A DNA stretch of 64,000 bases. It comes from Mesostigma viride (taxonomy: Eukaryota > Streptophyta > Mesostigmatophyceae > Mesostigmatales > Mesostigmataceae). Within the stretch, counting starts at the first letter, position 1. Each line of letters opens with the position of its first letter. A program made the translations under genes and the position numbers. The DNA is taken from assembly GCA_009746045.1 (NCBI GenBank), contig RPFO01000579.1, positions 1,214,076 to 1,278,075 on the forward strand, written 5' to 3'. Of the stretch, positions 1 through 11,400 are shown piece after piece. Below the pieces are notes generated by a model. It saw only the letters and a list, made by a program, of their open reading frames with translations. It was not told the DNA's origin and searched no databases.

Positions 1-1029
1 AGGCCTAAGCTGCTATAGCTTGCCAGGTGATGGCCAGCACACCTGGTGGCACATGCTGACAATGGGAAGCTTCTACTCACCGGTTACATGCTTGATGATG
101 CCACAGAGACCAGCCAACTGCCTCACACTCATGCAATATGTGTGTGGGAAATGTATAACAAACATATATGGAGGTATTCAAACCCATACAGCCTCTAAAA
201 CTTATCACCATCACCCTGTGGCAGGTCAACTGACTGAGGGAAGCATCTAAGAAGGGTGTTTTAGAAAGGGGCCAGGCCAGGGTCAAGAAAGAGCATGAAT
301 ATTGCAAAAAGAATGTGCTACACAAACTAGAACGTATATATAAACGTCAAATATCGATTGGAAAACGATAACTCAGCTTTACCAGGCATGGATGGCGTTA
401 CCTTGGCCCAGGCGGTGGCCGCAAAATGGCGCATTTCGGCACACCAAAGTTGTGCAGCATGGTCGCTGGATTCGGCGATTTCTGGCCACCCTTGCACGTT
501 TACGACTACCATGTATCATAAAAAGTACAAAGAAACCAATATATCCTTTAAAATACGCCGGAAAGGTATTGCTGTCAACGTTTCTATCGTCCGGCCTGAT
601 CGCAGTTTTTTCCAGCAAGAACGCTGCCGACACCTATCAAATGGCATTCCCGCGAACCAAAAATTGGCCTGTATCATCTTTAGGACGTATAAAATCAATT
701 TCCTGAGTTTGGTCAGAAAATTCGAACGAAAACGTAAATGCCATGCGTGGGCGCAAGCCGCCATGGCCAGGTCGTCGTTTTCCGGAATGCACGTTGTACG
801 TGAAAAAGTACCCTGACCCCTAGTACTTTGACCGGCCAGAACACCTCTATAACTTTGTCAGAAGTATGCAAACCCTAGTACCATGCTGTGAGGAAAATTA
901 TAAACTTTCGATCTTCTCAGCTAAACGTTTCCTAATTCTCAATAGTTTTCGCGGCATTTGGTCCCCCGAGAAGGGGCCGACGTGTCGGCTGTAACTCAGT
1001 TTTAGGCGGAAAATCGGCAGCCAGACCAT
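1..1029. other. No gene recognised; 3' flank of gag-integrase relic
   Basis: I see no recognisable coding region here. Open frames up to about 150 codons exist but lack recognisable motifs. Because the minus-strand retroelement ends at 1030, this stretch should contain its 3' sequence (reverse transcriptase or LTR if present). No YxDD-type reverse transcriptase motif and no obvious copy of the sequence upstream of 5000 was found by eye. Confidence 0.4.
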
Positions 1030-1557
1030 TTAGGGGTTAAACTGTAGGATGGTGGCTGGCCCATGCCAAGTACCCACCTTGCCTAGTCCCGACTCCTTGT
1101 AGAATAGGACCTGGTCCCCTTCTCTGAAGGTGGGACGTGGATGCTTTGCATCCTTGACAGCTAACCTGCTAGCTGTATGTGCTCGCTGTGCATTGTATAG
1201 GGCGAGTACCTCAGGTGGATAAATGCCTGCATGCAATCCATCTGGTGTAATGATCACCCCTTGTGGGGTTTTCATGAGTGGCCTCCTGTTGAGGACTTGG
1301 CACAGCCTGGTGGACCACAGAGCTCTGTCAGCATAGGACCCACTGTCAGCCAGCAGATTGCCATCTTCCTTGGCTACAAGGGTTTTAATGGACCTGATGG
1401 CCCTTTCAATAATGCCTTGCCTCTCATGATCTTCTAGCCCAGCCAGATCAATAGCCTCACACCCTGGTTCATTGGCAAGACACGTGAACTGCTGATCCAG
1501 TAACAATGCCTCCACAGGGTAGTACCTGGCCTGAGCAATCAAGAGAGCCCTGAGCAA
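1030..1557 (-). pseudogene. Integrase C-terminal half
   Basis: Continuation of the integrase in a shifted frame; the first residue is not ATG-encoded. LLLDQQFTCLANEP supplies the second core Asp position, and HERQGIIERAIRSIKTLV supplies the catalytic Glu region of the DDE triad. The tail FREGDQVLFY and KVGTWHGPATIL is like the C-terminal GPY/F-type module of Metaviridae-like integrases. In copia-type elements reverse transcriptase would follow, but the frame stops at 1030. The residues needed for strand transfer appear present, but the protein is split across two frames. Confidence 0.6.
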
Positions 1558-2235
1558 CTGTGTTTGTCCATTCCAGGTAATGGTTCAATGGTTGTGTACC
1601 TTGACCATGCATCTTTAAGTGCCAAGTAAGATTGTCCTTTGATATGAAAGACATCTCCTACCACCCTGCCCTTGCACTTAGGTGGGGTAGCTACATGCCA
1701 CTTAGGGGGTTTGGGTGCATTGAACTGACAATGCTGGCAGTGGGATCTGACCACCTGGCATGCACGTCTGAGTGCTGCCCCCCCTATTGCTGCTGCCACC
1801 ACCTCTGCACTCACTTCATGCCCATAAAGGAAATGCAACTGCAAAGCAAGCTCCTGAAAACTGATATGAGCATCCTCTGAGGGGGACACTCTGCACACCT
1901 TGGGAACCATAGATGTGAAGGTTGGTTTAGAGACATAATCTTCTGAAACCAGCTGTAGCACCTTTCCAGAACTGCTCACTGCTCTGACAGTGGGGCATGC
2001 AGATGAAAGAGGTGAAGCAGGCACACTCAAGCCAGCATGAGAGGGAGACTCACACTTCTTGCCGTAAGGAGGCCGCTTGCAGTCCTTGGGGTCACCGTGG
2101 GGCGGCCCGTGGCACTTGTGGCACAGGACGTCCAAATGCCCCAGCTCGTCCACGTTCTTGCGGCAGGTGGGCCGCAGGTGGTACTTCATGCCACAGCGGG
2201 TGCACCGCTGAGAAGACTTGTCCTCCTTGTCCTGC

Positions 2236-2315
<80 letters not shown>

Positions 2316-2636
2316 GCTGTTGCTGTTGTTGTTGTTGTTGCTGGAGCTGCCCCCCTTGGAGGGAGACTGCCCCTTACCCTTGCCCTTGCCCCAGCCCCTG
2401 CCCTTGCCCTTGCCCTTGCCCTTGCCCTTTCCCTTAAACATTTGTCCCAGCAGGGACTTCACTTCTGCCATGGTGACAGGTCTCTTGCTCCTGTCTTCCC
2501 TCTCCCTATCCTCCTCCTCCCTCTCTTCCCCCCTGACCCTCTTTACAGAGGTGCCCATGGCCCCCTGGCTAAGGGGAGCCAAGGCCAGCTTGATATAATC
2601 CAATGCCTCCTTCATGTCCTCCCAGTACTTTGCCAT
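1539..2636 (-). pseudogene. Retroelement nucleocapsid and integrase N-terminal part
   Basis: A Lys/Gly-rich basic block (GKGKGKGKGKGRGWGKG) is followed by a poly-Asn tract encoded by the (GTT)n run on the plus strand. Next comes a CCHC-like knuckle, CTRCGMKYHLRPTC, and a second Cys/His cluster (CHKCHG, then a Cys). The C-terminal third resembles a retroviral integrase: HFLYGH and CQHCQ form an HHCC-type zinc site, and GDVFHI supplies the first Asp of a DDE core, followed by YLALKDAWSRYTTIEPL. The frame is lost at about 1560, and the rest of the integrase continues in the next frame. Confidence 0.6.
2236..2340. repeat. (GTT)n trinucleotide run, poly-Asn coding
   Basis: About 30 copies of GTT with two GCT interruptions. 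On the minus strand it reads AAC and encodes the poly-Asn tract of the retroelement nucleocapsid frame. The unit keeps the reading frame, so expansion would lengthen the Asn run without breaking it. Confidence 0.9.
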
Positions 2637-3375
2637 TCCTGTGCAAGCATAGCGTAGGTGTTTTTGTCAAGTTTGAGTTTCTCAAGGAAGAACGCAGCAA
2701 GAACTTGTGATCTAGCTGCTGGACATCAGGACGTGCTTTGATGGCTAGCTCATATTTCTTTGTCTCAGCCACATAGTCCACTGATGTGACCCTGTATTCC
2801 TCTACCCACCTGAATGCCCCATATATGTCCACAGATGAGGGGGTGGAGAGGAGGTCAGTTAGCTCCTTCATGAAAGCCTCCCAAACTGCCCTAGCCTGCG
2901 TGTCCTGCCACTTGGGATACCTACGCTGGAAGACAAGGATGAGATTCTGAATCTGAGAGGAGGACTGATGGTAAAAATCCCCCTGCATGAGAGATCCAAA
3001 CCAATTCTTGACATTCAGTTCCTCCCTAGCCAGCTGAAGAGAGAGAAGTGCATGATTCCCCTGCTCCCTAGTATACCCCTCAGGCAGCCCCCTGACATTA
3101 ATCCTATCCACAGGACGGTTTTCATTGTAAGTGGGCAACCTAGAGGGGGATGCAGGGGGAGAGGGAGAAGATGGTGTTGCTGCTGCAGCATTCACAGGAG
3201 AGACATGCTGAGAGGGAAGTGCTACTTGAGTGAGCTGAGCAGGAGGGGCAAGCATGGGCTGTGTAGGAGGGTTAGGCAACATAGGGGTGGGCTGGGTGGG
3301 GGTGTGAGTGTGTGTGACTTCCCGCCTCCTGCTGCGGGCCTCCTCCCAATCATGGAAGGTGGGAGAGAGGGACAC
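2569..3375 (-). pseudogene. Retroelement gag-like ORF
   Basis: Third frame of the relic, without a convincing ATG. After a Pro/Thr-rich stretch it carries a compact helical region (VDRINVRGLPEGYTREQG, LIFQRRYPKWQDTQARAV-type text, then FRWVEEYRVTSVDYVAETKK) that resembles gag capsid composition. Near 2700 another frame reads LAAFFLEKLKLDKNTYAML, better gag-like sequence than the continuation of this one. A frame-disrupting indel at about 2700-2715 is therefore likely. The nucleocapsid-like portion follows in the next frame at 2636. Confidence 0.4.
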
Positions 3376-4415
3376 TTCATCGTCAGTAGGGTTAGTAAAT
3401 CATGATGCAGCCAGGTAGGCAACCACCTACCCGCCCCTTTCAGGATGGCATTGTGCAGGAGCTCCAGGAGTCGCACCAGGCGAACCCTGCTGCCCTGCAC
3501 CCTCCTTCCTGAGAGGGGCCTGCAGGCAGGCAGCAAGTCGTCACACACCCTGCGTGTGTCCGCATGGAGGTTGGGCAAGCCCAGGATGTGCGTGATAATC
3601 GCACACACCAGGCTGCCCGCCTCCGCGACGTGCATCTGCTGGCTCCGGTCGGCCAGCCCACGGAAGGAGGCTGTGGCCTGTATGGCACGCCACACAGGCT
3701 CATCACCCAGGGTGATGAAGTCCCGACCTTCCAGGTCGCCGTCCAGCCGTGTCGGCTGCTGCCCTGCCAAGGTGGGACCCTGAGGCCCCTCCGGCCCTGC
3801 CAGGGCCTTGTCCTTGTTGCGGCTAGAGGGGGCCTGCCCCCCAGAGCCGCTGGAGGTGCCCGTGACACCCTCCATGGGGGCTGCATCCCCCGCCAGCGCC
3901 GGAGGCGCCGGCGTCGCTGCCGGGGTCCCTGCGACCCCGGGCGCTTGTGTCGCCGCCGGGGTCCCTGCGACCCCGGTGGCCTCCTCAGCCACCTGGCCCC
4001 CCACGCTGGGCGGGGGAGCCCGCTGCTGAGGTTGGACCCTCTGACCTGCCAGAGGGTCCTGGGTGGCTTCACCACCCATGGGCGTGTTAGGGGCGTCTGC
4101 CGCCCCGCGCTCCGTCGCAGGCGGCATCGCAGCCGCCTCACGCCTCTCCGGGCCCCAGCCAACTGGCGTGACTTGGGGCCACGGCCCCAACGGAGTCAGC
4201 GTGATCTCCTGTGTGGCGACCACGCGCAGCGCCTCTCTCTGACGCTGCCTGGACGCCCACTGATCCACAGTGCCGGGGTTTCGCCGCGGCCTATTGGTGT
4301 AACACCACAGCCAAACTGCCACCTGGATCAGGGGAAACTGCATCCGCAAACGATTCTCGATCATCGTTTGCGTCCGATGAACCTCAATCGCATGTATCGG
4401 CTCATCTGCCGTCAA
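3222..4415 (-). pseudogene. Retroelement middle ORF, gag-like
   Basis: This frame opens across the stop of the previous ORF without an ATG of its own (the first codon is TTG), so it is probably a continuation after a frameshift. A Pro/Ala/Gly-rich linker contains tandem GVAGTPAAT-type repeats (about 3900-3980). It is followed by a helical-looking segment with FITLGDEPVWRAIQ and LHADTRRVCDDLLPACRPLS, which may be a capsid-like part. No catalytic motif is present. At 3430 a GTAGGT donor-like site leads through TTTACTAAC to AAG at 3375. Removing those 56 nt would join this frame exactly to the next one. Confidence 0.4.
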
Positions 4416-4978
4416 CTGAAACGTTGCCGAATGATCCAGCCGTTCACCGAAATGAACGCTGGGATGTCGTCCTCCCCAATGGGGAGAAGATGGGGTACGC
4501 GCCCGAACGCGACAGGTGGCGGAACATGTTCCCCATACCGGTCAATGTCCATGATGGCCATCTGTCGGCCCACGGAAAGATTACCAGACGTCGCAGGCGT
4601 CTGTGTCGAAATCTCGAGCGAAGGCCGTGACCTCGCAGGCTGCACCTCCCCATCCTCCTCCGAGGAGTCACTCCGTTCACGACCCCCGTCACCTGCGACG
4701 GGGGAATTACGTGCCCGGGGGACCTGCCCCCCAGGTGCCATGGCGGACGAACCGCCAGTGGCAAACGGACGACCGCTCGCCATCCCCCGGGCGCCGGGCC
4801 CCACCTGCGGGGTCCGACGCCTGGGGTGGTCGGCGACCACCGTGCGGAAGGTGACGTTGGGCGTCACCCTCGCTGCATCGTTGGTGGAGGGCGTGCCCTC
4901 CGGCGTAAGTCGGGGTGAGGTGCGCCTGGCAGGCGCCTTCCCCTTGTTGTTGTTGTCGTTGCCGTTGTTGGAAGCCAT
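4412..4978 (-). CDS. Retroelement N-terminal ORF, low complexity
   Basis: 188 codons from an ATG at 4978, directly downstream of an AT-rich stretch (4979-5010) that could be the element's leader. The N-terminus MASNNGNDNNNKGK is Asn/Lys-rich, followed by a Pro/Arg/Ser-rich disordered region with an acidic patch (SDSSEEDGE). No conserved domain is recognised. The frame ends at TGA 4414-4412 while the next frame is already open across it, so a 1-nt shift would continue the protein. Position at the 5' end of the element suggests the start of a gag-like polyprotein; that is inference. Confidence 0.45.
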   Translation of the reverse strand: MASNNGNDNNNKGKAPARRTSPRLTPEGTPSTNDAARVTPNVTFRTVVADHPRRRTPQVGPGARGMASGRPFATGGSSAMAPGGQVPRARNSPVAGDGGRERSDSSEEDGEVQPARSRPSLEISTQTPATSGNLSVGRQMAIMDIDRYGEHVPPPVAFGRVPHLLPIGEDDIPAFISVNGWIIRQRFS

Positions 4979-4979
4979 A

Positions 4980-5580
4980 TTTTTTGCTTTTCGAAAAAAT
5001 AAAGAACTTTTCAGTCCAAGTTGGATGGAGTCTAACGACGATGAACAACTGCTGAGAGCTGAGAGGAAACGATTGTTGTATTAGCAATAATACAATGAGA
5101 GTGACGGAAGCTGAGGGCTCAGAATGGAACGTCTGGGCAAACTCGGGTGCTGCGGCACTCCCCAGTGCTACGCCTATATGCCTATGGCGGTGCTACCTGC
5201 AGCACCTCACCAGTGGACAACTGTACACTGCAATGCCATGCGACCACGTCACTAGCATCAACTACACTCGGCCCGTCCAGAACCGGATAACCCGGGTCTG
5301 GCGGGTCGAGCTGGAGTCTAGGCACAGTCTGGCACTAACCGCACATCGGTCCACATGACACCTCAGGACCGTACGACCTACCGTACAGTACTGAGGGGTC
5401 CCGCTCAGCCGCGGTAGGCAATACGCGGCGCGCAGGCCGGAAATCCGTGTGTCAGCCTAAGCATCTCATCTAACTTATATCTTTTACAGTTTGCTGAAAA
5501 TGCAGATTGGCGCTATTGTACTGATCTGCTTGTTTGCAATTGAGGATTAATTAATATTAATTAATTAATTAATTAATTTA
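4980..5580. other. No gene; upstream flank of retroelement
   Basis: No coding region is recognised. An AT-rich leader lies at 4980-5010, and a perfect (TTAA)-type run lies at about 5548-5580, next to LINE-A 3' end fragments. The stretch 5095-5460 is GC-rich single-copy sequence and would be the place to search for a 5' LTR of the element on its right. Confidence 0.4.
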
Positions 5581-6310
5581 TACGTGACTGCGTCACGTGA
5601 GCATAATTCCTCTGACAGCGGGATCGAGGGGAACATCGGATGGAATGGATTATGCTAGCTATCTAGCTCCTATAGTTACAGGGTTGTGGGCACCACGGCC
5701 TGAATCGCTATGAATACCGAACTGGGTCACACGTGGAGCCCCCACAGACTTGGGGGTGGTCTCCTTCATCACTACTTGCCATCTATCCTTGCGAATTATC
5801 TGCCTCCATCAATTAATTTATTAATAGACACGTGACTGCGTCACGTGAGCATAAGTCCTCAGTGGGAGGGGAACATGGGATGGAATGGATTAATTAGTTA
5901 ATTAATAGACACGTGACGCAAGACACGTGACTGCGTCACGTGAGCATAAGTCCTCCGCGGGAGGGGAGCATGGGATGGAATGGATGGTGTAAGCTATCTA
6001 GGTCCTAGTTACAGGGTTGTGAGCCCGTCACGTCTAGGGACGTAGCACATGCCCATGCCGAGTCTATCACGAAAAGTCCACGGGTGGCGGCCCTGCCGCA
6101 CGCGGCCTGGGGCACGCCAGGTGAGGACAAAACGTCCGAGCTGGGCGGGCTAGGTGCCAGCTAGTCTATCTGATGTGTCTACCTGCTCTGTGCGGGCCAG
6201 ATGCCCGGCTAGGCCCAGGCGCCTGTGCCTAAGAATATGGGAAACATAGGGCAAATCAGCGTACAAATCCTCATTACTAATGTGCAAACCAAAGGGGCTG
6301 TTAAAGGCCT
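5580..6310 (-). mobile_element. LINE-A 3' end relics (three stacked 3' termini)
   Basis: Minus-strand relic of the same LINE family as the 56-63 kb copies. At 6310-6150 it encodes SNEDLYADLPYVSHIL and HRRLGLAGHLARTEQVDTSD, matching the C-terminus of the 57.2-59.8 kb ORF. The family's terminal hairpin (CACGTGACTGCGTCACGTG or a truncated form) occurs near 5586, 5830 and 5927, each next to TTAA-rich tails. At least three 3' ends have therefore piled up here. The segment 6311-6521 is open in the same frame but is not clearly LINE-A. Confidence 0.8.
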
Positions 6311-7195
6311 TGCGCAGCATCTCGTAGTAGAGGATGGATCGGAGGATGTGACAAGCATGGAAGCATAAATCCTCAAATGGACACGGGACCATTGTGGGGC
6401 TTGGACCAACGGTGTAGCCAGGTTGCTGCTTGCAGAATTTCTCACCTGTCTCATAAGTGAGTTCTCCCGATGAGGTCAAGTTTAAAAACGATTTATTCAT
6501 GGCCTCGTACCAGGGCCACATAATTTAGAATTTAGTGAATGTTTCTCATGACACCATCAGTGGGCATGACACGTTTTATCCCTGGGGCTTGGAATTCTAG
6601 GGAACTAACCCTGGCGTACATCACGCCCCCTGATGCCCAAATCCATCCCGAACCCAGTACCGGCGTCACCAGCCCGTGGTGGCCGATCCCGTCCAACTAT
6701 CCCACCCTGTGATGCCCGTGCATGAGATGCTGACTGGCGCTGGTTGAATGATGGCATCTTGAGGCTTCCTGTGGCTGGCACTTGATGTGACTGCATCGCC
6801 GCGCCACTTCCCACAATGCCGGGTGACCCGCCGAGCGCTGCCTTTTGCCCGCTGACGAGACTTGATGCCCTGTGTGCACAATTATCGATTGTCGTGGGTA
6901 CAATTGAGCACGTACAAAGATGAAATTTGTCACTACAAGTATTGTAATACTGTAATCATTCAATGTCCAATCAGGCACCTTCAGGACATTAAACACATTG
7001 AGCCCAGCCGGTTATATCCAAAAGCATTAAGTAATAACTTGATTAATTACTTATCCACAAGGACGCCAGCCAAAGGGTTCACGCATGCATTACTAGCACA
7101 AGTGCGCGCCAGTGAGAACTTGCTACTATCAATCCTGTACCTCCTGCTGTATTTCAGCACCTGGCACGCTACACTTGACCAGAAATCACCTGGGG
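6311..7195. other. No gene recognised
   Basis: Mixed-composition DNA between LINE-A relics and the minisatellites downstream of the PPP1R42-like gene. There are no convincing splice-flanked exons and no repeat structure visible by eye. Confidence 0.35.
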
Positions 7196-7204
7196 AGTTG
7201 TTAG

Positions 7205-7345
7205 TCCACGCTATTCCTGTGACTGTTCCTGTGTCTATTCCTGCGTCTATCCCTGCGTCTGTCCCTGCGTCTATCCCTGCCTCTATTCCTTTGGCTATTC
7301 CTTCAGCTGTTCCTTCGGCTGTTCCTGCGTCTATTCTTGCATCTA
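7205..7345. repeat. 12-bp tandem repeat (TATTCCTGCGTC type)
   Basis: Degenerate 12-bp units such as TATTCCTGTGTC, TATCCCTGCGTC and TGTTCCTTCGGC. As a multiple of 3 it stays open in frame and gives a pseudo-protein of GIDAGTDA-type repeats on the minus strand. I regard that as a by-product. Confidence 0.8.
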
Positions 7346-7379
7346 CCTCATGTGGGTTCCCAGCCATGGAACGAGTGCG

Positions 7380-8137
7380 CACACACACGCAACCCATGCA
7401 CATAGAAGCACACACAAACCATGCACATAGAAGCACACACAACCCATGCACAAAGAAGCACACACACAAACCATGCACAAAGAAGCACACACACAACCCA
7501 TGCACATAGAAGCACACACAAACCATGCACAAAGAAGCACACACACAACCCATGCACAAAGAAGCACACACACAAACCATGCACAAAGAAGCACACACGC
7601 AAACCATGCACATAGAAGCACACACGCAAACCATGCACAAAGAAGCACACGCAAACCATGCACATAGAAGCACACACGCAAACCATGCACATAGAAGCAC
7701 ACACGCAAACCATGCACATAGAAGCACACACGCAAACCATGCACAAAGAAGCACACACAAACCATGCACAAAGAAGCACACACGCAACCCATGCACAAAG
7801 AAGCACACACACAAACCATGCACAAAGAAGCACACACAAACCATGCACAAAGAAGCACACACACAAACCATGCACAAAGAAGCACACACAACCCATGCAC
7901 ATAGAAGCACACACACAACCCATGCACAAAGAAGCACACACACAACCCATGCACAAAGAAGCACACACGCAAACCATGCACATAGAAGCACACACACAAA
8001 CCATGCACAAAGAAGCACACACAAACCATGCACAAAGAAGCACACCCAAACCATGCACAAAGAAGCACACACACAACCCATGCACAAAGAAGCACACGCA
8101 AACCATGCACATAGAAGCACACACACAAACCATGTGG
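7380..8137. repeat. 26-bp minisatellite (CATGCACAAAGAAGCACACA)
   Basis: About 29 copies of a 24-26 bp unit containing CATGCACAAAGAAGCACACA or CATGCACATAGAAGCACACA, lying 3' of the PPP1R42-like gene. Length variation (24 versus 26 bp) comes from the CA-rich end of the unit. An isolated copy of the same unit occurs inside that gene at about 13694-13720. Confidence 0.95.
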
Positions 8138-8472
8138 GAACCGAGTGAATGAGTCAAGAGCGCTGGGCGTCACCATACAAGGTCAGCTATGGTGGTAGCT
8201 AGCATAAACAACGACTTGAGCCTGTATCTCACAGAACAAACTGCAGTAGGTGCACATGGCTGACATTCAACGCTATTCACACTCGATGGTCTGGTATTAC
8301 CGTGATGTATCTGAGCTTCGCCCTAGCCATTACTGCATTTTCAAAGGTCTATTTATTCACAGACTTGACCATTGGCCACCTCATATCCATGCCCAACCAC
8401 TGTAGGCCGCTGCGTGCAAGGCTTGCCGCCCGACTGACGAACTGTTTCACCAATGGACAAATGGCCCCTCCC
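8138..8472. other. 3' flank of PPP1R42-like gene
   Basis: Contains the presumed 3' untranslated region and polyadenylation region of the minus-strand gene that stops at 8473. No additional gene was seen. Confidence 0.4.
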
Positions 8473-11400
8473 TCACCGCTTGGGTTTGGCGACCGATTTG
8501 TGCTCCTGCAGCCGCCGCAAGAAGTCCCTCTCCTTGGCCGTGATAGGTTTCTCGTCCAGGGTGCCTGCGCGCATGGTTACCAGGGGGGCGGGGGGGGGGG
8601 GGGGGGGGGGGGCACATACGCCGCCGGGGAAGGCGGGGGGCCCACGTGCGCGGCCGGAAGGGCTTGAGTTGAAATGTTTAACAGACACCACCGTGCCATG
8701 GGAACCCACACCACCGTTACATAACTGTGTTGCAGGGACAGCGACATTTGCTATAAGCTGCAGGGTAATGGATGCTATCACGCATCGTGCGCGGCCGTTT
8801 GGGCTGATCCGCTAAGCGGTAAGTTACCCCCAAATTGCTTGATCACGTACTACCGTGATGAGTGCTAACAAGGGTGATGAATGACCACAGTGAATGAAAC
8901 GAGGTCCTGTGCTGGTGGCGCACATGCACTCTACACGTCTCGCGACGCAGAGGACACATGGTCCCTCGTATCGCCGTCCTGCATTTGTCACTACTGGCAT
9001 CCTTATTGTCATGCTTTGTCACTACTGGCATCCTTATTGTCATGCTTTGTCACTACTGGCATCCTTATTGTCCTGCTTTGTCACTACTGGCATCCTTAAT
9101 GTCATGCTTGTCACTACTGGCATCCTTATTGTCATGCTTTGTCACCACTGGCATCCTTATTGTCATGCTTTGCTGTGTGATCTCATGCACCCCAGCACGT
9201 CACGCGACCGGATGATCACGAGATGCCTACGCTGCTGCTATCTACCATGCCCACAAGCGGCACTATCCCTATCAACTGCGGCTATCTACCATGCCCACAA
9301 GCGGCACTATCCCTATCAACTGCCGCTATCTACCATGCCCACAAGCGGCACTATCCCTATCAACTGCCGCTATCTACCATGCCCACAAGCGGCACTATCC
9401 CTATCAACTGCGGCTATCTACCATGCCCACAAGCGGCACTATCCCTATCAACTGCCGCTATCTACCATGCCCACAAGCGGCACTATCCCTATCACAAGTA
9501 CATCCTGATCATTATAATAGTAGCATACAACATAATTTTGGTAGTACACACGCACCGAGCACGTCGCGCGAGGCGATGATGACGTGGTCCCTGTACTTGG
9601 CCGCTTTCGTGACTGGGTTGCCGCGCAGGTCGAGCACGTTCAGGCGGGAGCAGCAGGAAAGGATGCTCTCCACGCCCTGCGGTTGTGTAGTTAGTAAGAC
9701 ACACATACAGAGGGATTGTAGTATATGTTTGGGTACAAAACATAAGCAAGAACGTTCTCCACGCCCTGTGGTTGTATTGTTAATCAGACACATTGTAGTA
9801 TACAAATAAGGACAAAAGGCTAACCCCAACATTAGCAGCAGCAGGACAAGTGTGCATATAGTTAACAGGACATTTGCATATTAATTTAGAAATAGGGATC
9901 GAAATCAAACCCAAATATTGGAATGATCTCCGTGCCCAGTGACTTGTGCATAGAGAATCGCTAAGAAAAAATAATTGTCTGTATCATTTATTGCATCATT
10001 GTGAAAGGCAGCAGCAGGAGAGCCTCCTCTCAGACACACTTTAGAGCAAACGAACCTCTCATACCCATTTCTCTCCATGGTCAGTATAACCTTGTGTGAT
10101 CCATGACCCATCTAACGTTTGGATCCAATACTCGTGCGGCGCTGCAAACTCTCCGGTGACGTGCGCGACCATAGTGCAGATTGTTACAGTGAGGTCACTG
10201 TAGCCATTTACCTCCATGTCCTCGATGAGGTTATGCGACACGTCCAGCGATTGAAGGCTCTGCAGGGACCCCAGGGGCCGGATGTCGGCGATCCGGTTGT
10301 TGCTGGCGTTGAGCACACAGAGGGACGTCTGCGAGCACACAGGCGATATTGAGATATCGGCGCCAGGTGTCAAAAGGCTAGCAAAGTGAAGACAGCGACA
10401 GGTGTCATAGAGATAGCAGACGGGAGATGTTAGGTGTCAAAATGATGGCGGAAAGGACAGCGTAGCGGAAAGAAAAGGATGACGCGAGGTGCAAACAGGG
10501 AAGGGGTGGGATGGTGCCAGGTCATCCAAAGAAAAGGTTAGTAGAAAGCACACAGCAATGCGGGCAAGTCACAGAAGCAGCACAGCAGCAAGAGCGAAAT
10601 GGCGCCAGGTATCCGCTGAACAGGATACAGGCAGCGACAAAGCAACAAAGGCAACTGGCGTGTGGGTCAGGAACTCTTTGCCTTCAATGCAGAAGAGGAA
10701 TTAACTGTAGAGGCAATCACAAAACTATCCTTTCCAGCAACTAAGCCTTTCTTTTCGTCCCGCTGACAAAATTCAGCAAGGAGAGGACGGTATTTGGGGT
10801 TTAGCTGCACATATGCAGCTCGTGGTTTTGTGCACCCCGAGTAGGTGGCAGCTGACACCTGCAGGCTGTCGCCTAGAATGCATTAAAAACCATAAGCCCC
10901 TTCTCAGGGATATGCGTAACATATGCTCCCCACGGAGGTATGTTCTTAATTAATGCGGCCCGCGAAGACAATTGCGTGCGCAATCCCCAGGGTGAGTTTG
11001 ATGTCTATGTTCTACTGTAGTAAGTACGTAGTATACCTATGGTTCACATACTGATTGGTTGATATTTGGTTGATACTCGATCATCATGAACGTTTCGATT
11101 ACTACTCCATCGTCACTCGTATACTGCTCGGCGACCAGGTTGCTACTTAAGTGCCTTTTATAGCGAAACTCTAACTGCGTGTAAAGGATCAAGGAAGCCT
11201 CACAAGGAGACCTACCCCGATCGCAGCCATGCAGTTGTCGTCGAATGCCAGCTGCTCATTTGGCTTCAACTTTTGCCCCGATATGTGCAGCTCCTGCTCA
11301 TGTGTACAATGGTGGGGAGAATGGAGGGTAGATGTGGTAATGGTAAAGAGTCGATTCAATGGCGATGGCAAGGAAACAGCCCTATGTGCAGCTCCTACGC

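Larger units (their letters stand above)
1030..4978 (-). mobile_element. Decayed LTR-type retroelement: gag-like ORFs plus integrase
   Basis: Five overlapping minus-strand reading frames form one unit, read from 4978 down to 1030. In order they encode a low-complexity basic and proline-rich region, a gag-like region, a zinc-knuckle-like motif, and a retroviral-type integrase. No reverse transcriptase or RNase H was found after the integrase, although copia-type elements would place them there. The frame changes at each overlap suggest accumulated indels, although one overlap (3375-3430) also looks like a spliceable intron. Long terminal repeats and a primer-binding site were not identified. 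The element is therefore either truncated or a non-autonomous gag-integrase derivative. Confidence 0.6.

Noticed and set aside
358-816. 152-codon plus-strand ORF
   Set aside because: No recognisable motif, overlapped by other frames, and no support from splice sites or context.
4603-5084. Plus-strand ORFs opposite the gag-like frames
   Set aside because: Shadows of the GC-rich minus-strand coding region.
3564-5084. 506-codon plus-strand ORF
   Set aside because: Lies antisense to the retroelement ORFs and has Arg/Pro-rich composition typical of an antisense GC-rich frame.
7047-8176. Cys-rich ORFs over the 26-bp minisatellite
   Set aside because: Translation of a tandem repeat in several frames; no start context, homology or flanking exon.
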